Of a stretch of 64,000 nucleotides of DNA, positions 26,139 through 35,474 are shown one piece after another (the first letter of the stretch is position 1; every line of letters starts with the position of its first letter). Position numbers and translations under genes: made by a program. Source of the stretch: Burkholderiales bacterium. GTDB taxonomy: Bacteria > Pseudomonadota > Gammaproteobacteria > Burkholderiales > Burkholderiaceae_C. The stretch lies in assembly GCA_016213325.1 (NCBI GenBank), contig JACRAY010000029.1, forward strand, positions 282,443 to 346,442. The letters are read 5' to 3'. The notes under the pieces were generated by a model. That model was given only the letters and a program-made list of their open reading frames with translations, had not been told where the DNA came from and ran no database searches.

Positions 26139-27881
26139 ATGGCCATGGGATTGGGAGCCGCGTGCCGCCGCTGGGTCGGGGCCGCGCTGGTGATGTTGTC
26201 TGCTGCACTGGTGCTGGCGCCCGCCTGGGGCCGCACGGTGCTGGAACTCGACTCGCCGCGCGAGCCGGTGCCCCTGCTCGACTGGGGCGACGTGTGGCTG
26301 GACCCCACCGGCCAGGCCACGCCCGGGGAGCTGGCCCAGGACAGGTCCCTGCCCTGGAAGCCCACCGACCCCGACGCCATCTACCCCCTTACCACCGGCA
26401 AGGCCCTGTGGTTCCGCTTCACCGTGCCGCCCGCGCCCGACGCCGAGCGCTGGTACCTGGTGGTGCCCTACTCTTCGGTCAACCGGGTCGTGCTGTACAC
26501 GCCCGACAGCGCCGGCGCGTGGCAGGGGCTGGCCGCCGGCGACACGCTGCCCGTGGCCGAATGGCCGGTACCGCACCGCCACCCGTTGCTGCCGATCCAG
26601 GTGACCGCCGAAGAGCCGCGCCACTACCTGCTGCGGGTGGAGAACGGCCACAGCTTCAGCGCCCCGCTCAGCTTCGCCAGTGAAAGCTGGCTCAGCCGCA
26701 ACGAGCAGCGCACCTCCCTCATCCTGGGCATCTATTTCGGCCTGGCCGGGCTGGCCGCCGTCCTCGCCGCGCTGAGCGCCATCTCGCTGCGAGACCCGGC
26801 CTATGCGACCTACTCGCTGAGCGTCGCGCTGATGGGCCTGACGCAGGCCGCCATGACCGGCATTGCGGGGCTGCACCTGTGGCCGCACTCGCCGCGCTGG
26901 AACGACGTGTCTTCGCTGGTGCTGCCCGTGCTGGGGGTGGGCGCGGCGTTGTGGTTCTTCGCGTCGGTGGTGTCGCTGCCGCAGCGGTCGCTGCGCATGC
27001 ACAGGCTGCTGCTGGTGGTGGCCTGCCTGTCCATCGTGGTGGCGGCCGGCATCGCGGTCGTCGACCCGTCCAACCGGTTCCGTTTGATGGTGCCGTACAT
27101 CGCCGTCGGCTCGACGCTGGCGGGCACCATGGTGCTGTGGGCGGCACATCGCGGCGACCGCTTCGGGGGTTGGCTGCTGCTGGGCGCGCTGCCGGTGCTG
27201 GTGGGGGCGGCGTTCCCGCTCGCCCGCACGGCGGGGCTCATCCCGGTGAGCTTCTGGACCATGCACGCCATGCAGATCGGCATCGCGCTCGAACTGCCCA
27301 TCGTGCTGGTGATCCTGATGCTGCGCAGCCAGCAGCGGCGCGACTACAACCGCCGCATCCAGGGGCTGGACCGCATCGACCCGGCCACCGGCCTGATCAA
27401 CGAGCAGGTGTTCCGCGAAAGGCTGGTGCGGCTGATCGCCGTGTCCGAAAGGCTGAAGCTGCGCGCCGCGGTGATGCTGGTGACCATCTCCAACGTCGAA
27501 CAGATGCGGCAGCAGTTCGGCAGCCGTGCCGTCGAAGAACTGCCGCTGCGCGTGGCGGGCCGGCTGATGTCCGTGGCGCGCGACATCGACAGCGTGGCGC
27601 GCCTGTCCGAGCACACTTTCGGCATCCTGATGGAAGGACCGCTGGCGACGGACGAAGTGGCTGCCGCCGGGCCGCGGGTGGTGGCGCGCTGCCTGATGCC
27701 GTTTGCGAACAAGCCGCTCGAATGGGTCGCGCAGGTGCGCGTGGCGCAGGCGCTGGTGCCGATGGACGGCACCGATCCCGACATGCTGCTGGGGCGGCTG
27801 CAGGTGCTGCTGGCGAGCGTGCCGAACGACAGCAAGCGGGCGGTGTTCTCGTTGTCGAAGGTGTCGACGCCGGTGGCGTGA
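26139..27881 (+). CDS. 7TM-DISM sensor with degenerate GGDEF domain
   Basis: This 580-residue protein has a signal peptide (about 1-31), then a periplasmic DISMED2-like beta domain (about 35-195). Seven membrane segments (about 200-410) follow, and a cytoplasmic GGDEF-like domain comes last (IDPATGLINEQVFRERLVRL near 420 onward). Where an active diguanylate cyclase has GGDEF, this protein reads RLSEHTFGILMEG. It therefore probably does not make cyclic di-GMP and may sense or bind instead. The ATG at 26139-26141 has an upstream GAAAGG. A second ATG is two codons later. It converges on the RTX gene. Confidence 0.88.
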   Translation: MAMGLGAACRRWVGAALVMLSAALVLAPAWGRTVLELDSPREPVPLLDWGDVWLDPTGQATPGELAQDRSLPWKPTDPDAIYPLTTGKALWFRFTVPPAPDAERWYLVVPYSSVNRVVLYTPDSAGAWQGLAAGDTLPVAEWPVPHRHPLLPIQVTAEEPRHYLLRVENGHSFSAPLSFASESWLSRNEQRTSLILGIYFGLAGLAAVLAALSAISLRDPAYATYSLSVALMGLTQAAMTGIAGLHLWPHSPRWNDVSSLVLPVLGVGAALWFFASVVSLPQRSLRMHRLLLVVACLSIVVAAGIAVVDPSNRFRLMVPYIAVGSTLAGTMVLWAAHRGDRFGGWLLLGALPVLVGAAFPLARTAGLIPVSFWTMHAMQIGIALELPIVLVILMLRSQQRRDYNRRIQGLDRIDPATGLINEQVFRERLVRLIAVSERLKLRAAVMLVTISNVEQMRQQFGSRAVEELPLRVAGRLMSVARDIDSVARLSEHTFGILMEGPLATDEVAAAGPRVVARCLMPFANKPLEWVAQVRVAQALVPMDGTDPDMLLGRLQVLLASVPNDSKRAVFSLSKVSTPVA

Positions 27882-27921
27882 CGCCTCGACCTCTCTGGGC
27901 TATGTCACAGCACGAAGCAGT

Positions 27922-30900
27922 TCACAGCAAGAAAATCAGGTCGTTCACAGTCAGGTTGGTCACGCCCAGCAGTCGAATCGCAAACTCGGCAGCGGTGTCA
28001 GTATCTGTGCTGCCATACAACGTGGTGTTGCCAAGGTAGGTAACGGCCCATAGATAGCCTACCGCCGCCGCGCCGGAAGAAGGCGGGACAGAGTTAAGCA
28101 CATGGGCAAATGGCTGCACACCAACGGCGCCGAAGGTGCTGTTAGCGTCAAACGTTTGCGAGAAGACGATCTTGTCCGGTTGGGTGGAAGTCGACACTGA
28201 AAAGCTTTGGATGACATCGCTAGTCATGAGGCCGGGCAGCGATTCGCCTGCCGCGTTGTAATAGAACTTGTCTGGCCCCGCCCCGCCATTCAAAACGTCC
28301 CTGCCATTGCCACCGATCAGGCTATCGGCGCCGTTCCCGCCGGTGAGCACATTATTGCCCTCATTGCCGGTGAGCAAGTTGGCCAAGCTGTTGCCAGTGG
28401 CGTTGAGATTTCCAGCGCCGGGTTTCAGTGTCAGGTTTTCGACATACGAATTGTTCTGGAGCGAATAAGTGACGCTGGAGATGATCGCGTCGAGGCCACC
28501 AGTCCAGACAGAGATGGTCGGTTCGCTCACTACGTCGCCACTGTTGTCCACATAGTAGGTATCCGACCCGTCCCCACCAAACATCGAGTCAGCGCCAACA
28601 AGACCGTCGAGGGTGTTACTGCCTGCGTTACCCCTGAGTACATTTGCGGCACCGTTGCCCGTGGCATTGAAGTTGCCGGTGAGGGTCAGCGTCAAGTTTT
28701 CGACAAAGCTGTTGGCACCCACCAACGAGAAATCGCAACCGGCATTGACGATGTCCACTCCGCCACCCGGCCCGCCGCTCATCTCCTGCACAAAGTCACC
28801 GGGAACATCCACGACGTATGTGTCATTGCCGTCACCGCCATACATGCTGTCCATGCCCTGCTTACCATCGAGGACATCGGCACCGCCGAGGCCTTGAAGC
28901 TGGTTGTTGCCAGCGTCACCGATCATCACGTTGCCAAGACCGTTTCCCCACGTCATGCTGGCAAGACCGCCGATGCGAGTCACGTTTTCGACGTTGTTGG
29001 GCAGCGTGTAGGCGAAGCCACCCGCGACGTAGACAAGATCTGTTCCCCCAGCCGGGTCTTCCACGACAACGTCGGACGTGACATCCACGTAGTAGGTGTC
29101 GTTGCCTTTACCGCCCGCCATGCTGTCGGCCCCCTGCGCGCCATCGAGCACGTTGGCGCCATCGTTCCCGAGCAATACGTTGCCCAGCCCATTTCCTGTG
29201 CCATTGATACTGGCCAGGCCAGCTGCCAGCACCAGGTTCTCCACGTTGCCCGGCAGCGGGTAGCTCACGGTGGTGGTGATGACATCGATGCCTTGGTTGT
29301 TGCCCTCGGTGACTACGTCGTTCGGGCTGTCAACGAAGTACCTGTCGTTCCCGTTCCCGCCATAAAGGAAGTCATTCCCCGGGCCGCCGTCGAGCAGGTC
29401 ATTTCCGTCCAGAGCCCGTATGGTGTCATTGCCGCCCTGGCCGTAAATTAAGTCCTCTTCAATCGTCGCGTACGGCCAGGGAAACACTGTATGGGTCAGA
29501 TCGATCCGGTTCCCAGACCCGTCGCCAAAGATGATGTTCCCCTGCACATTGGTGACCGCAATATCGAAGTTCTGTGAGTTCGTCGCCGTCCCGTCGCTAA
29601 CCTGCACCGTGATCTGAAGGCTGGTGGCCGCTTCGTAGTCGATGGCCGAGCCGTTCGCAACGGTCACTTCCCCCGTCGAGGAGTTGATCGCAAATCGACC
29701 GCCCGGATTGCCGATGAGTGTGTAAACCAGGGTCCCGCCATCCACGTCGATTGCCGTTGCAACGAGTCCGACTGTGGTTCCATTCGCAGCGCCCTCGGCA
29801 ACCGCATTGATCGTCCCGTCGGAGTCCGTGGGCGAGTTCGGTGCGTCGTTTGTGCCAGCGATCAGAATGGTCAGGGTCGCGGTGGATGTCACGCCCGCCG
29901 AGTCACGCATCGTGTACGTGAAGACGTCGGTCGCCGGCTCCCCCTGGCTCAGCGCCTGAGTCTTCGGATCGGCGTTATCCAGCGTGTAGCCGTAGTCTCC
30001 ATTGGCTCGGAGCGTGAGCATGCCGTAGGTGCCATTGATCGAGGCGCCGGCGCCAACGGTGCTAGGTCCGGCCAAGGGACCGGTCACTGTCCCAGCAGCT
30101 ACACCTTGCACGGTCAGCGTGTCGCCCACGTCGATATCAGTGTCATTCGCGAGGACGTTGCCCGCGCTCAGCGCCGGGATCGACAACGGATTCGCAAGGT
30201 ATGAAAAATTGTCCAACGTCATATTGCCGTTGGAACAACTGATGATCATCCAATCGAATGGCCTGTTCGAGGAAACGCCGAAGAAGTGGTTGCCCGAGGA
30301 TTGGAACGTCTCTCCAGTGGACAGGACAATCGTAAAGAGTCCAGGATTGCCCTGGTAGGTACTCAGATCTACCCCAACTGAGCTTGTCCCAAATGCGACA
30401 TCGATCTTCACCTGCGCTCCGACCGCAATGTATGAATTTCCATACGCGACGAAACCTTCAAAGATCGTGCCGGACAAACTCAGATTGCCGTAGACCTTGC
30501 CCCAGAAGTCGTCGGGAACCTCAATTGGATCCAGCGGCTGTCCGTTGTCCTGCGCGGAAAAGTCAATGACAGCTGTGGGCGTCGTTGCGTTCCATGAGTT
30601 CCAGTCATTTCGGATCGAAAACGATGCGGTTGTCGGCGCCGAGTCGGCAACTCCGGACTCCACCACTACGTCACCGGGGTTGGAGTCGGCGAAGGCGTTC
30701 GGCGGGTTGTCCACGCGAACAGTGGTTGTCGCCACGTTGCTCCAGACGATGCCATCATTGGCGGCCCATGACACGGTTCGCGAAGTGTCGGTCCCCGATA
30801 GTGTTGGATCAGCATCGCTAGAGTGGTAGGTCACTGTTCGCAGCACCGCCTGATAAGCAGCCGCAAGGGCTGAACCCGTCAGCGTGAGGGTATGCGTGCC

Positions 30901-33528
30901 CGCGTCGTAACTCCCGGTGATGCCACTCGAACCGGTGAAGGCAAGCATGTCACCGGCCTGGCCATCCGAGATCACGACAGTCGCACCTGAGAGCGGCGTG
31001 TTGTCGGGGTCGCTCAGTTGGAGTCCCGCCGCGATCGTGATCGGCACGGCCTGTGGCGGCGTCGGGGGCACCACATAGGTGATGGTGTTGCCGGCGGTCA
31101 CAACGGGCGGATCGTTGACGTTCAAGACGGCAGCCGTGGCGGCTGAAATCCATTGCTCCGAGGTTCCATGACCGTCGACGTAGACCGCAGCGACCCGCAG
31201 TGAGTTGCCTACCTGCGCCTGCGTCGGCGTGAATGTGCTGCCGGTTGTTATCGTCGTCCAGTGAAAGTTGTCACTGGAAAATTGCCAAATGTACGTGACG
31301 CTGCCCATGCCATCGGGATCGGTCAACGTATCGCTAGCGGTCAGTTGTCCACCCTGGATGGGCGTGCCGTCGATGGTTACAGTGCCGGCAGGCGCATCGT
31401 TCACGTTTTGCACCGTCAGCAACAGCGTGCCAGTGACGGAGGCCCCGAACAGGTCGGTTGCGGTGACTTCGATGCCCAGATTGCTGACGATGTCGCCTTC
31501 GGCGGGTGTTCCGGAAAAGACGGACGTGTTGGGATCCAGGACAAGCCAGTTCGGCAGCGCGGCGCCGCCTGTCAGAGTGGCTGAATAACTCAGTTGATCA
31601 CCGTGGACGAGGTCGGCGTCGCTGAAATTGGGCCCGGCCGTGAAGCTGAAGGGGCTATCTTCGATGGCATTCTGGTGGACTGGGGAAACCGTCACCGTCG
31701 GGGCGTGGTTCAGATACCAGATCAGGTCGTTCACCAACACGAACTTGCTGGGGTCCCAAGTCCCGGCGAGCTCGATGGCAACATCCGCGCCAGTGAACGA
31801 ATTCGTGCCCACGTAGACAGTGGTCGTCCCCGGTATCGTGTTGGCGACCTGGACCTGGTTGGGGCCGAGGGTGGCCCCGTTGCCGGCAGACACCGATCCC
31901 GTAAGGTGTGCGCCTGCAATCTGGATGTGGTCGCCAAATCCCCAATCGGTGATGCGGTCTATGCCGTTGCCGCTCGCCGCGAATTCGAACTGGTCAAATC
32001 CAGGCCCGCCCTGCAAGACGTCGGGAGCCGACCCACCCGCCAAATTGTCGTTGCCCGCCGCGCCGACGAGTTCTACTGAGAGGTCCGTGTTGACTCGCAA
32101 GACATTGTTTCCGCCGTCACCGACCAATGCGGGGTGATCGACCACCGTTCCATCCGCAAGGAACCGCTGCGTGTAAACGCCGGAGCCACTGCCATCCTGC
32201 CCAACGGAAATCCAGGTGACGATGTACCCATCGCTGGTGCCTGCGACGTCAACCTGGCCCTGGTCACCTGCAGTGGTCTTGGTGACGAGCGTCGGGCTAT
32301 TCAAGGCATTGCTGTCTTCATCAAAGCGCCGGGAGTAGACGCCCCACTCGCTCCCATCGTCACCGAAAGCGCTCCAGACGACCACATATCCGCCACCGGG
32401 CAATGGGGCGACATCCGGGTTGTAGTCGTCACCATTGATGGCGGTGCCGTTGACGCGGGTTTCAAATCCAACCTTGTCGCCGTTTTCTTTGAATTTTTGT
32501 GCAACGATGTTGCCCCAGCCGCTGCCGTCGTTCGAGTACAGCATCCACGTGACCACGTAACCGCCATCGCTCAGCGCGGTGATGGACTCGGATTGGTGTG
32601 CGGTCAAGGTGGTCGAGTTGACGTGCGCCGCCCCACCCACGGACGTGCCGTTTTCCAGGTACGTCTGGGTCCAGATGCCGTAGTCGCCGTCACCCGAACC
32701 GAACCAGCTGATGACGTATTTGCCCTCATTGAGCGTAGTGATCGCTGGTGCGCGTTGTTCGTAGTAGGTGTAGGCATTGACCAATATCTCGCCGCCTGCC
32801 GGACTGCCGCTCGCGTCAAAGCGCCGCGCATAGATGCCCCCCCACGGTTCGCCATCGTCCTGGCCTATGGACTCCCAAGTAACGACAAAACCCCCACCGT
32901 TCAGCCCGGTAACGGCAGAAAAATCCTGCGTGTTCGCCGTTTCGGTGTTGACCTGGATCGCGCCTCCGCGGCGCGTTCCGTCGGCATTGAAGACCTGCGC
33001 GAAGATGTCCCAGAAACCATTGATTGGATCCACCAGGTCGGACCACGTGATGACATAGCCGCCATCGTGGGTAGCGGCTATCGCCGGAAGATACTGGCGA
33101 CCGGCCACGCGGGTATTGACCAGTGTCTCTTCGCCCCACGCCGTGCCATCGGCGTGATAACGCTGGACATAGACACCCTCCTGCGCGCCGTCTTGTACGA
33201 AAGACACCCAGGTCACGGCATATGCACCAGGTTCTGCACCCTTGAGCATGGCGATAGCGGGGTAAACCTGGTCGCTAGAGACGTTGGTGTTGACGCGCCT
33301 TTCCTGTTCAAACAGTTGGACGGTCCCATCGCCGAACTGCATGGTTTCAATCCCGATCATCGTGTCCACGCCGTCGGGACTGCTGACCACCCAGTTGCCC
33401 GCCGCGTTGAGGCTGAACGTCGCCAGGCCGCTGGGGCTGTTGATGACAGCGGTGTCCAGTCCGCCTGAGCCTTCGTGAACCAGGCCGCGCAAGGTGTCGT
33501 CGCCGGATGTGCCGTTGATGAAGTTCAT
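27922..33528 (-). CDS. giant secreted RTX protein with cadherin-like, Ig-like and VCBS domains
   Basis: From ATG 33526-33528 the protein is 1868 residues and lacks a Sec signal. Approximate layout: residues 1-75 start with an RTX-like NGTSGDDTLRG. Residues 76-475 hold about seven repeats of 57 residues with a core like GGYVVTWxSxGQDGxxxGIYxQRF. Residues 480-600 are RTX-like, 610-705 are cadherin-like (Cadg) and 706-800 are Ig-like. Residues 940-1115 are unassigned, 1120-1225 are VCBS-like (NVLANDTDIDVGD) and 1225-1330 are cadherin-like. Residues 1330-1770 are an array of GGxGxDxxx calcium repeats, and 1776-1868 are a C-terminal type I secretion region. It is probably an adhesin or surface protein. 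No ABC exporter, membrane-fusion protein or TolC is in the window. GC is visibly lower than in the neighbours. Confidence 0.88.
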   Translation of the reverse strand: MNFINGTSGDDTLRGLVHEGSGGLDTAVINSPSGLATFSLNAAGNWVVSSPDGVDTMIGIETMQFGDGTVQLFEQERRVNTNVSSDQVYPAIAMLKGAEPGAYAVTWVSFVQDGAQEGVYVQRYHADGTAWGEETLVNTRVAGRQYLPAIAATHDGGYVITWSDLVDPINGFWDIFAQVFNADGTRRGGAIQVNTETANTQDFSAVTGLNGGGFVVTWESIGQDDGEPWGGIYARRFDASGSPAGGEILVNAYTYYEQRAPAITTLNEGKYVISWFGSGDGDYGIWTQTYLENGTSVGGAAHVNSTTLTAHQSESITALSDGGYVVTWMLYSNDGSGWGNIVAQKFKENGDKVGFETRVNGTAINGDDYNPDVAPLPGGGYVVVWSAFGDDGSEWGVYSRRFDEDSNALNSPTLVTKTTAGDQGQVDVAGTSDGYIVTWISVGQDGSGSGVYTQRFLADGTVVDHPALVGDGGNNVLRVNTDLSVELVGAAGNDNLAGGSAPDVLQGGPGFDQFEFAASGNGIDRITDWGFGDHIQIAGAHLTGSVSAGNGATLGPNQVQVANTIPGTTTVYVGTNSFTGADVAIELAGTWDPSKFVLVNDLIWYLNHAPTVTVSPVHQNAIEDSPFSFTAGPNFSDADLVHGDQLSYSATLTGGAALPNWLVLDPNTSVFSGTPAEGDIVSNLGIEVTATDLFGASVTGTLLLTVQNVNDAPAGTVTIDGTPIQGGQLTASDTLTDPDGMGSVTYIWQFSSDNFHWTTITTGSTFTPTQAQVGNSLRVAAVYVDGHGTSEQWISAATAAVLNVNDPPVVTAGNTITYVVPPTPPQAVPITIAAGLQLSDPDNTPLSGATVVISDGQAGDMLAFTGSSGITGSYDAGTHTLTLTGSALAAAYQAVLRTVTYHSSDADPTLSGTDTSRTVSWAANDGIVWSNVATTTVRVDNPPNAFADSNPGDVVVESGVADSAPTTASFSIRNDWNSWNATTPTAVIDFSAQDNGQPLDPIEVPDDFWGKVYGNLSLSGTIFEGFVAYGNSYIAVGAQVKIDVAFGTSSVGVDLSTYQGNPGLFTIVLSTGETFQSSGNHFFGVSSNRPFDWMIISCSNGNMTLDNFSYLANPLSIPALSAGNVLANDTDIDVGDTLTVQGVAAGTVTGPLAGPSTVGAGASINGTYGMLTLRANGDYGYTLDNADPKTQALSQGEPATDVFTYTMRDSAGVTSTATLTILIAGTNDAPNSPTDSDGTINAVAEGAANGTTVGLVATAIDVDGGTLVYTLIGNPGGRFAINSSTGEVTVANGSAIDYEAATSLQITVQVSDGTATNSQNFDIAVTNVQGNIIFGDGSGNRIDLTHTVFPWPYATIEEDLIYGQGGNDTIRALDGNDLLDGGPGNDFLYGGNGNDRYFVDSPNDVVTEGNNQGIDVITTTVSYPLPGNVENLVLAAGLASINGTGNGLGNVLLGNDGANVLDGAQGADSMAGGKGNDTYYVDVTSDVVVEDPAGGTDLVYVAGGFAYTLPNNVENVTRIGGLASMTWGNGLGNVMIGDAGNNQLQGLGGADVLDGKQGMDSMYGGDGNDTYVVDVPGDFVQEMSGGPGGGVDIVNAGCDFSLVGANSFVENLTLTLTGNFNATGNGAANVLRGNAGSNTLDGLVGADSMFGGDGSDTYYVDNSGDVVSEPTISVWTGGLDAIISSVTYSLQNNSYVENLTLKPGAGNLNATGNSLANLLTGNEGNNVLTGGNGADSLIGGNGRDVLNGGAGPDKFYYNAAGESLPGLMTSDVIQSFSVSTSTQPDKIVFSQTFDANSTFGAVGVQPFAHVLNSVPPSSGAAAVGYLWAVTYLGNTTLYGSTDTDTAAEFAIRLLGVTNLTVNDLIFLL

Positions 33529-33587
33529 GGAGCCGTTCCTGCCGCTTGTTGTTGATCGATGGCAGGGGTCGCGTAAACAGTGCTCAT
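33525..33587 (-). CDS. 20-residue leader ORF overlapping the RTX start
   Basis: ATG 33585-33587 opens a 20-codon ORF (MSTVYATPAIDQQQAAGTAP). Its TGA overlaps the RTX start codon as ATGA, the same four-base coupling seen in the division cluster. GGAGG lies eight bases before its ATG, whereas the RTX ATG itself has no comparable site. The peptide may therefore exist mainly to deliver ribosomes to the RTX gene. Being this short, it could also be fortuitous. Confidence 0.5.
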   Translation of the reverse strand: MSTVYATPAIDQQQAAGTAP

Positions 33588-33847
33588 GCGTGAGCCTCCA
33601 GGCCGTGGTTGGAAGAAAACAACTGCTCTCTCCACCGGCACCGTCGCCCGGGCTCTCTCTCTGCAAGGGGCAGGCATTCGACCCCTTGGGGTCGAGCCCC
33701 CCTGCACTGACGGGGACTGCTACTGACGCGACCATTGTGTCAGGTCGCAACCCCTTGTAACCGGATATGACACGCCCCGCAAGGACTCTCTCGCTTTCTC
33801 GTCCCCATTTTTGAGGAGAGGACTTCAACCGAGAGTGCGGCGCAGTT
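33588..33847 (-). promoter_or_regulatory. upstream region of the RTX gene with a GC-rich hairpin
   Basis: This 260-base stretch between xerC and the leader ORF has no convincing gene. At 33678-33695 the bases TCGACCCC and GGGGTCGA form an 8-base-pair stem with a two-base loop in what should be the 5' untranslated region. A purine-rich tract (GAGAGAGAG on the minus strand) follows nearer the start. The region could hold the RTX promoter and an RNA control element, but I see no clear -35/-10 pair and no match to a riboswitch I know. Confidence 0.4.
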
Positions 33848-34777
33848 CTACCTCTTGCCCTTGCGCTGCGCCCGCGGATGCGCCGCGTCGTACGCCTTGG
33901 CCAGGTGCTGGAAGTCCAGCCGCGTGTAGACCTGCGTGGTCGTGATGTTCGCGTGGCCCAGCAGTTCCTGCACGGCGCGCAGGTCGCCGCTGGACTGCAG
34001 AACGTGGCTGGCGAACGAATGGCGCAGCATGTGCGGGTGCACCGGCGTGGCAAGACCTGCCAGCAGGCTGCGCCGCTTCAGCCGCTGCCACACCGCCTGC
34101 GCCGTCAGGCGCGTGCCGTGCTGCCCGGTGAAGAGCGCAGGCTGCTGCGCGGCCCATGGCGCCTGGTCTCGCAATGGCAGCCAGTGGGCGAGCGCCTGTG
34201 CAGCCTTGCTGCCGATCGGCACGGTGCGCCGCTTGCTGCCCTTGCCCAACACGTGCGCGTCACCCGAGGCCAGGTCGATCCAGCCGCGCGCCGACGGCCC
34301 GGCGTTCACGTCGAGCCCCACCAGCTCGCCCACGCGCAGCCCGCAGCCGTACAGCAGCTCCACGATCGCGGCGTCGCGTGCGTCGAGCCAGGGGTCGCCG
34401 TCTGCCTGCTGGTAATCGGCGAGCTGCACCGCATCGTCGACACCCAGCGCCTTCGGCAGCGGCTTGCCCTGCTTCGGCGCGCGCACGTCCTGCACCGGGT
34501 TGTGCGTGACCAGCCCTTCGCGGCCCAGCCAGCGGTAGAAGCTGCGCCAGCCCGACAGGATCAGCGCGATGCCGCGGCCGCTGCGCCCGCCCGAGTGCAT
34601 CTGCGCGACCCAGCGGCGCACGTGGGCGTTGCGCACTTGCGTGAGCTCGACGCCGGCCTGCGCCGCGTTGGCCGCCAGCTTCTGCAGGTCGAGTGCGTAG
34701 AGTTCGACGGTGCGCGCGGCGAGCCGCTTCTCCACCCTGACGTGTTCGAGGTAGCGCTCGACCAGTTCGGCGCTCAT
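33848..34777 (-). CDS. xerC: tyrosine recombinase XerC
   Basis: XerC with XerD resolves chromosome dimers at dif. The 309-residue protein has the N-terminal SAM-like core-binding domain (1-90) and a catalytic domain with all expected residues. These are the Arg in YGCGLRVGELVGL (near 150), Lys in GKGSKRRTVP (near 178), H-x-x-R in HPHMLRHSFASH (near 248), His in LLGHANITTT (near 272) and Tyr in QVYTRLDF (near 283). It overlaps the preceding reading frame region and forms the usual dapF-DUF484-xerC group of proteobacteria. It is therefore the housekeeping XerC and not an integron or phage integrase. Confidence 0.95.
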   Translation of the reverse strand: MSAELVERYLEHVRVEKRLAARTVELYALDLQKLAANAAQAGVELTQVRNAHVRRWVAQMHSGGRSGRGIALILSGWRSFYRWLGREGLVTHNPVQDVRAPKQGKPLPKALGVDDAVQLADYQQADGDPWLDARDAAIVELLYGCGLRVGELVGLDVNAGPSARGWIDLASGDAHVLGKGSKRRTVPIGSKAAQALAHWLPLRDQAPWAAQQPALFTGQHGTRLTAQAVWQRLKRRSLLAGLATPVHPHMLRHSFASHVLQSSGDLRAVQELLGHANITTTQVYTRLDFQHLAKAYDAAHPRAQRKGKR

Positions 34778-34784
34778 CGGCCTG

Positions 34785-35474
34785 TCAGCGCGGCCTCACC
34801 CGCATCAAGGCCGCACTCGACATCTCCGCGATGCGCTCCAGGAAGTCGGTGCCCATGCCGCTCTGGAAACGCTGCGGGTCGGGCGAGGCCAGCACCAGCA
34901 TGCCGAAGGCAGAGCCGGGGCTGTTGAGGGCGCCGGCGCGCAGTGGGATCAGCGCCACCGACAGCGCGGTGGCGGGGTCGTCCAGCCACGTCACCGCCTC
35001 GAAGCCGGAATTGACGCCCACATAGGGCTGCGTCAGCGACGAGGCGAACGTGCGCGCGTCGTCGGACACGCCACGCGCGAACGGTTCGTTGGCGTAGCGC
35101 TCGTCCACGTCCCATACCTTCAGCGCCACCTGCGGCACCATGAACTGGTTCTGCAGCTCGGCCAGCAGGGTCGGCGGCAGCGCGCGGCCCGAATTCACCA
35201 GGAACAGCGCGCGCGCCCAGCGATACAGGCGCTCGCTGATCACGGTGTTCTCGTTGCCGTGCCGCACCATCTCCATGATGCGGTGCTCCAGCGCCTTGAT
35301 CTTCTCGCGCAGCATCTCGGCCTGGCGTTCCTGCAGGCTGACGGCGCGGTTGCCGTGCGGGCTGGTGAGCTGCACCGCCGACAGCAGCTGGGCGTGGCGC
35401 TCGAAGAAGTCGGGCGTGTTGGCCAGGTAGTTGGCGATATCGTCTTCGGTGATCGGGTTCATGTCTTGGGTCAT
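34785..35474 (-). CDS. DUF484 family protein
   Basis: The 229-residue protein matches the DUF484 family, which lies between dapF and xerC in many proteobacteria. The N-terminus has the motif IANYLANTPDFFERHAQLL (12-31), followed by a basic helix (SLQERQAEMLREKIKALEHRI). The rest looks like a GAF-type sensory fold ending ERIAEMSSAALMRVRPR. The molecular role is unknown. The ATG at 35472-35474 overlaps the dapF stop by four bases, and xerC starts just after its stop, which points to one operon. Confidence 0.9.
   Translation of the reverse strand: MTQDMNPITEDDIANYLANTPDFFERHAQLLSAVQLTSPHGNRAVSLQERQAEMLREKIKALEHRIMEMVRHGNENTVISERLYRWARALFLVNSGRALPPTLLAELQNQFMVPQVALKVWDVDERYANEPFARGVSDDARTFASSLTQPYVGVNSGFEAVTWLDDPATALSVALIPLRAGALNSPGSAFGMLVLASPDPQRFQSGMGTDFLERIAEMSSAALMRVRPR

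Noticed and set aside
28200..29500. CRISPR array suggested by repeated DNA
   Set aside because: The repeats are in frame and encode the calcium-binding nonapeptides of the RTX protein. Spacing and sequence vary as in protein repeats.
33588..33847. Cyclic di-GMP riboswitch upstream of the RTX gene
   Set aside because: I looked for the conserved class I loop sequences and tetraloop pairing and found none. Only a simple hairpin is present.
33529..34053. Extension of the RTX gene to 2043 residues
   Set aside because: The extra N-terminus lies over xerC and reads as low-complexity antisense. NGTSGDDT at the 33528 start is already RTX-like.
33848..34777. XerC as the integron or phage integrase of the array at 61-64 kb
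   Set aside because: It sits in the conserved dapF-DUF484-xerC group, 27 kb away from the array, and lacks the extra helix region typical of IntI in the visible sequence.
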